This document shows, in pieces, positions 62,387-64,000 of a DNA stretch of 64,000 nt. The position numbers and the translations under genes were made by a program. Source of the DNA: Brevundimonas sp. EYE_349 (GTDB lineage Bacteria; Pseudomonadota; Alphaproteobacteria; Caulobacterales; Caulobacteraceae); NCBI RefSeq assembly GCF_023147505.1, contig NZ_JAHXPB010000003.1, positions 310,001-374,000 of the forward strand, read 5' to 3'. How positions within the stretch are numbered: the first letter of the stretch is position 1; every line of letters begins with the position of its first letter. The notes under the pieces were generated by a model. It was not told where the DNA came from. It ran no database searches and saw only the letters and a program-made list of their open reading frames with translations.

Positions 62387-63058
62387 ATGACCCCGACCGA
62401 CGACGAACGCGCCGTTCCGCTCGACCTTCCCGTCGACGGGACCGAACTGGCCACCTATGTCGCGGCCAAGCTGTGCCATGACTTCATCAGCCCGTCGGGC
62501 GCCATCGTCTCGGGCCTGGACCTGATGCAGGACCCGGCGGCGCAGGACATGCGCGACGACGCCCTGGCCCTGATCGAACAGAGCGCCCGCAAGATGGTGG
62601 CTCTGGTCCACTACGCCCGGGTGGCCTTCGGCGCGGCGACCACCAGCGAGCGGTTCACGGCGCGCGAACTGGAGAGCCTGCTCGTCGGCATGACGCAGGG
62701 AGGCCGCGCCACTCTGGACTGGCGCATCGCGGAGGCCGAGTTCTCCAAGCCCCAGGCGCGGGCCCTGACCAACCTGGCCTATCTGACCGTCGGCGCCCTG
62801 CCGATGGGCGGGTCGGCGGTGATCCAGTCGCGGGTCGAGGACGGTTTCGTCTATCTGGAAGGCTTCGCGGAAGGATCGCGCGCCCGACTGAAGCCCGAGG
62901 CGGCGGCGGGTCTGGCGGGCGAACGCCTGACCGAGGGGCTGGCGGGTCAGTGGATCCAACCCTACTGGCTTTGGCTGACGGTGACCGAGGCTGGCGGCGC
63001 CCTGCACGTCAAGGTTGAGGACGGAAAGGTCGCCCTGGTCGCCCGAATGCCCGCCTGA
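62387..63058 (+). CDS. chpT: Histidine phosphotransferase ChpT
   Basis: 223 residues from the ATG at 62387. The phosphorylated His31 lies in AKLCHDFISPSGAIVSGLDLM, the ChpT hallmark, and the rest follows the degenerate kinase-like fold (dimer helices and an HATPase-like C-terminal half without an ATP site). ChpT relays phosphate from CckA to CtrA and CpdR in the alphaproteobacterial cell cycle. The next genes are a CheY-like regulator and cheR, the order known in Caulobacter. Confidence 0.93.
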   Translation: MTPTDDERAVPLDLPVDGTELATYVAAKLCHDFISPSGAIVSGLDLMQDPAAQDMRDDALALIEQSARKMVALVHYARVAFGAATTSERFTARELESLLVGMTQGGRATLDWRIAEAEFSKPQARALTNLAYLTVGALPMGGSAVIQSRVEDGFVYLEGFAEGSRARLKPEAAAGLAGERLTEGLAGQWIQPYWLWLTVTEAGGALHVKVEDGKVALVARMPA

Positions 63059-63148
63059 GGCCGTTTCCAAACGACTCGTTAACTGGCATCAGGGCAATAT
63101 TCCGCCCGAATCCGTGGGGCGAGCCGTCGCGACATCGAGGAGAGGGCC

Positions 63149-63522
<374 letters not shown>

Positions 63523-63526
<4 letters not shown>

Positions 63527-64000
63527 CGCCGGACGATTTCGACAAGCTGCAGTCCCTTCTCGCCACCCGCGCCGGCTATCGCCTGTCGCGGGATCGCATC
63601 CATCTGGCCGAACACCGGCTGGGTCCGGTGGCGCGACGCGAGGGTTATGCCAATGTCGAGGCGCTGCTGGCCAATCTGTGGGCCAATCCGGTCGCTTCCC
63701 TGGCCTGGTCGGTGATCGAGGCGCTGCTGAACGCCGAGACGTGGTTCCGGCGTGACCGCACGCCCTTCCGCATCCTGGAGACCGAACTGCTGCCGGCCCT
63801 GGCCAAGGCCCGCCCGGACGGCCGCGTCAAGATTTGGTCGGCTGGCTGCTCCACGGGCCAGGAGGCCTGGTCCATCGCGATGGCGGCGCTGGAAACGCAC
63901 ACCGCCGTCGATCTGATCGCCACCGACCTGTCGCAGCGCGCCATCGAGAAGGCGCGCTCGGGCCTCTACACCGGTTTCGAAATCCAACGCGGCCTGACGG
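63523..64000 (+). CDS. cheR: Chemotaxis protein methyltransferase CheR (3' end outside window)
   Basis: 159 residues are visible. The CheR N-terminal helical domain begins FDKLQSLLATRAGYRLSRD, with the NAETWFRRDRTPF motif, and the SAM-binding domain starts KIWSAGCSTGQEAWSIAMAAL. It methylates chemoreceptor glutamates. The ATG at 63523 overlaps the preceding stop (ATGA). It is open at the window end and so partial. Confidence 0.93.

Overview
The window is a GC-rich, densely packed piece of an alphaproteobacterial chromosome. Gene content and order point to the Caulobacterales, most likely Brevundimonas or a close relative. The support is a chemotaxis operon beginning mcp-cheX-cheY-cheA, the cell-cycle phosphotransferase ChpT followed by a CheY-like regulator and CheR, a heme oxygenase/bacteriophytochrome pair, a CarD regulator, and GANTC (CcrM-type) sites in the rpsT and dnaA control regions. 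I see no rRNA, no intact insertion sequence, no prophage and no CRISPR array. It reads as core chromosome with a few lineage-specific small genes.

Layout. 1-3.3 kb (minus): start of the chemotaxis operon and a TorF-like porin. 3.6-8.5 kb (plus): FixL/FixJ-like two-component pair, SUV3-like helicase, S4 RNA-binding protein. 8.5-13.5 kb: YceI, ferredoxin FdxA, CarD, a DUF3617 protein, ribosomal protein L28 and an M1-family lipoprotein peptidase. 13.5-18.2 kb: transglutaminase-like protein, heme oxygenase, bacteriophytochrome kinase, EamA transporter. 18.2-24.7 kb: cold-shock protein, extensin-like protein, PPK2, a Rieske-gpsA-tsaD operon divergent from hemC-hemD, and tRNA-Thr(CGT). 24.8-28.3 kb: XRE regulator, an unassigned four-gene operon led by a LuxR-type HTH protein with a C-terminal membrane helix, and metK under a palindromic operator. 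28.3-34 kb: pentapeptide-repeat protein, RibD-like deaminase, gpmA, a 25-codon membrane ORF and a large TonB-dependent receptor. 34-41.5 kb: rpsT, then the replication block dnaA-dnaN-recF-gyrB. 41.5-49 kb: small envelope proteins, mnmC, motA, an acyl-CoA synthetase and a lipocalin. 49-55.4 kb: cysD-cysNC, an MscS channel and malate synthase G. 55.4-61.4 kb: unknown small proteins, a DUF1570-type metalloprotease-like protein, prfC and unknowns. 61.4-64 kb: cysQ, chpT, a CheY-like regulator and the start of cheR (cut by the window end).

Functional links. The two ends of the window both concern motility and signalling, and motA lies between them. Sulfate assimilation is represented by cysDNC and by cysQ, which removes PAP. 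hemC/hemD supply tetrapyrrole, and the heme oxygenase converts heme to the biliverdin bound by the adjacent phytochrome. Many gene pairs overlap by 1-8 bases (ATGA, TGATG, TTGA), so translational coupling is common. TTG or GTG starts are inferred for several genes (mcp, cheY, S4 protein, bphP, metK, cysD, recF, Rieske protein).

The best leads for something undescribed are the LuxR-HTH/membrane operon at 25.2-26.9 kb, the structured RNA between rpsT and dnaA, the dnaA upstream inverted repeat with three GANTC sites, two palindromic extragenic repeats (10.5 kb and between dnaA and dnaN), and the operator-like palindrome upstream of metK.
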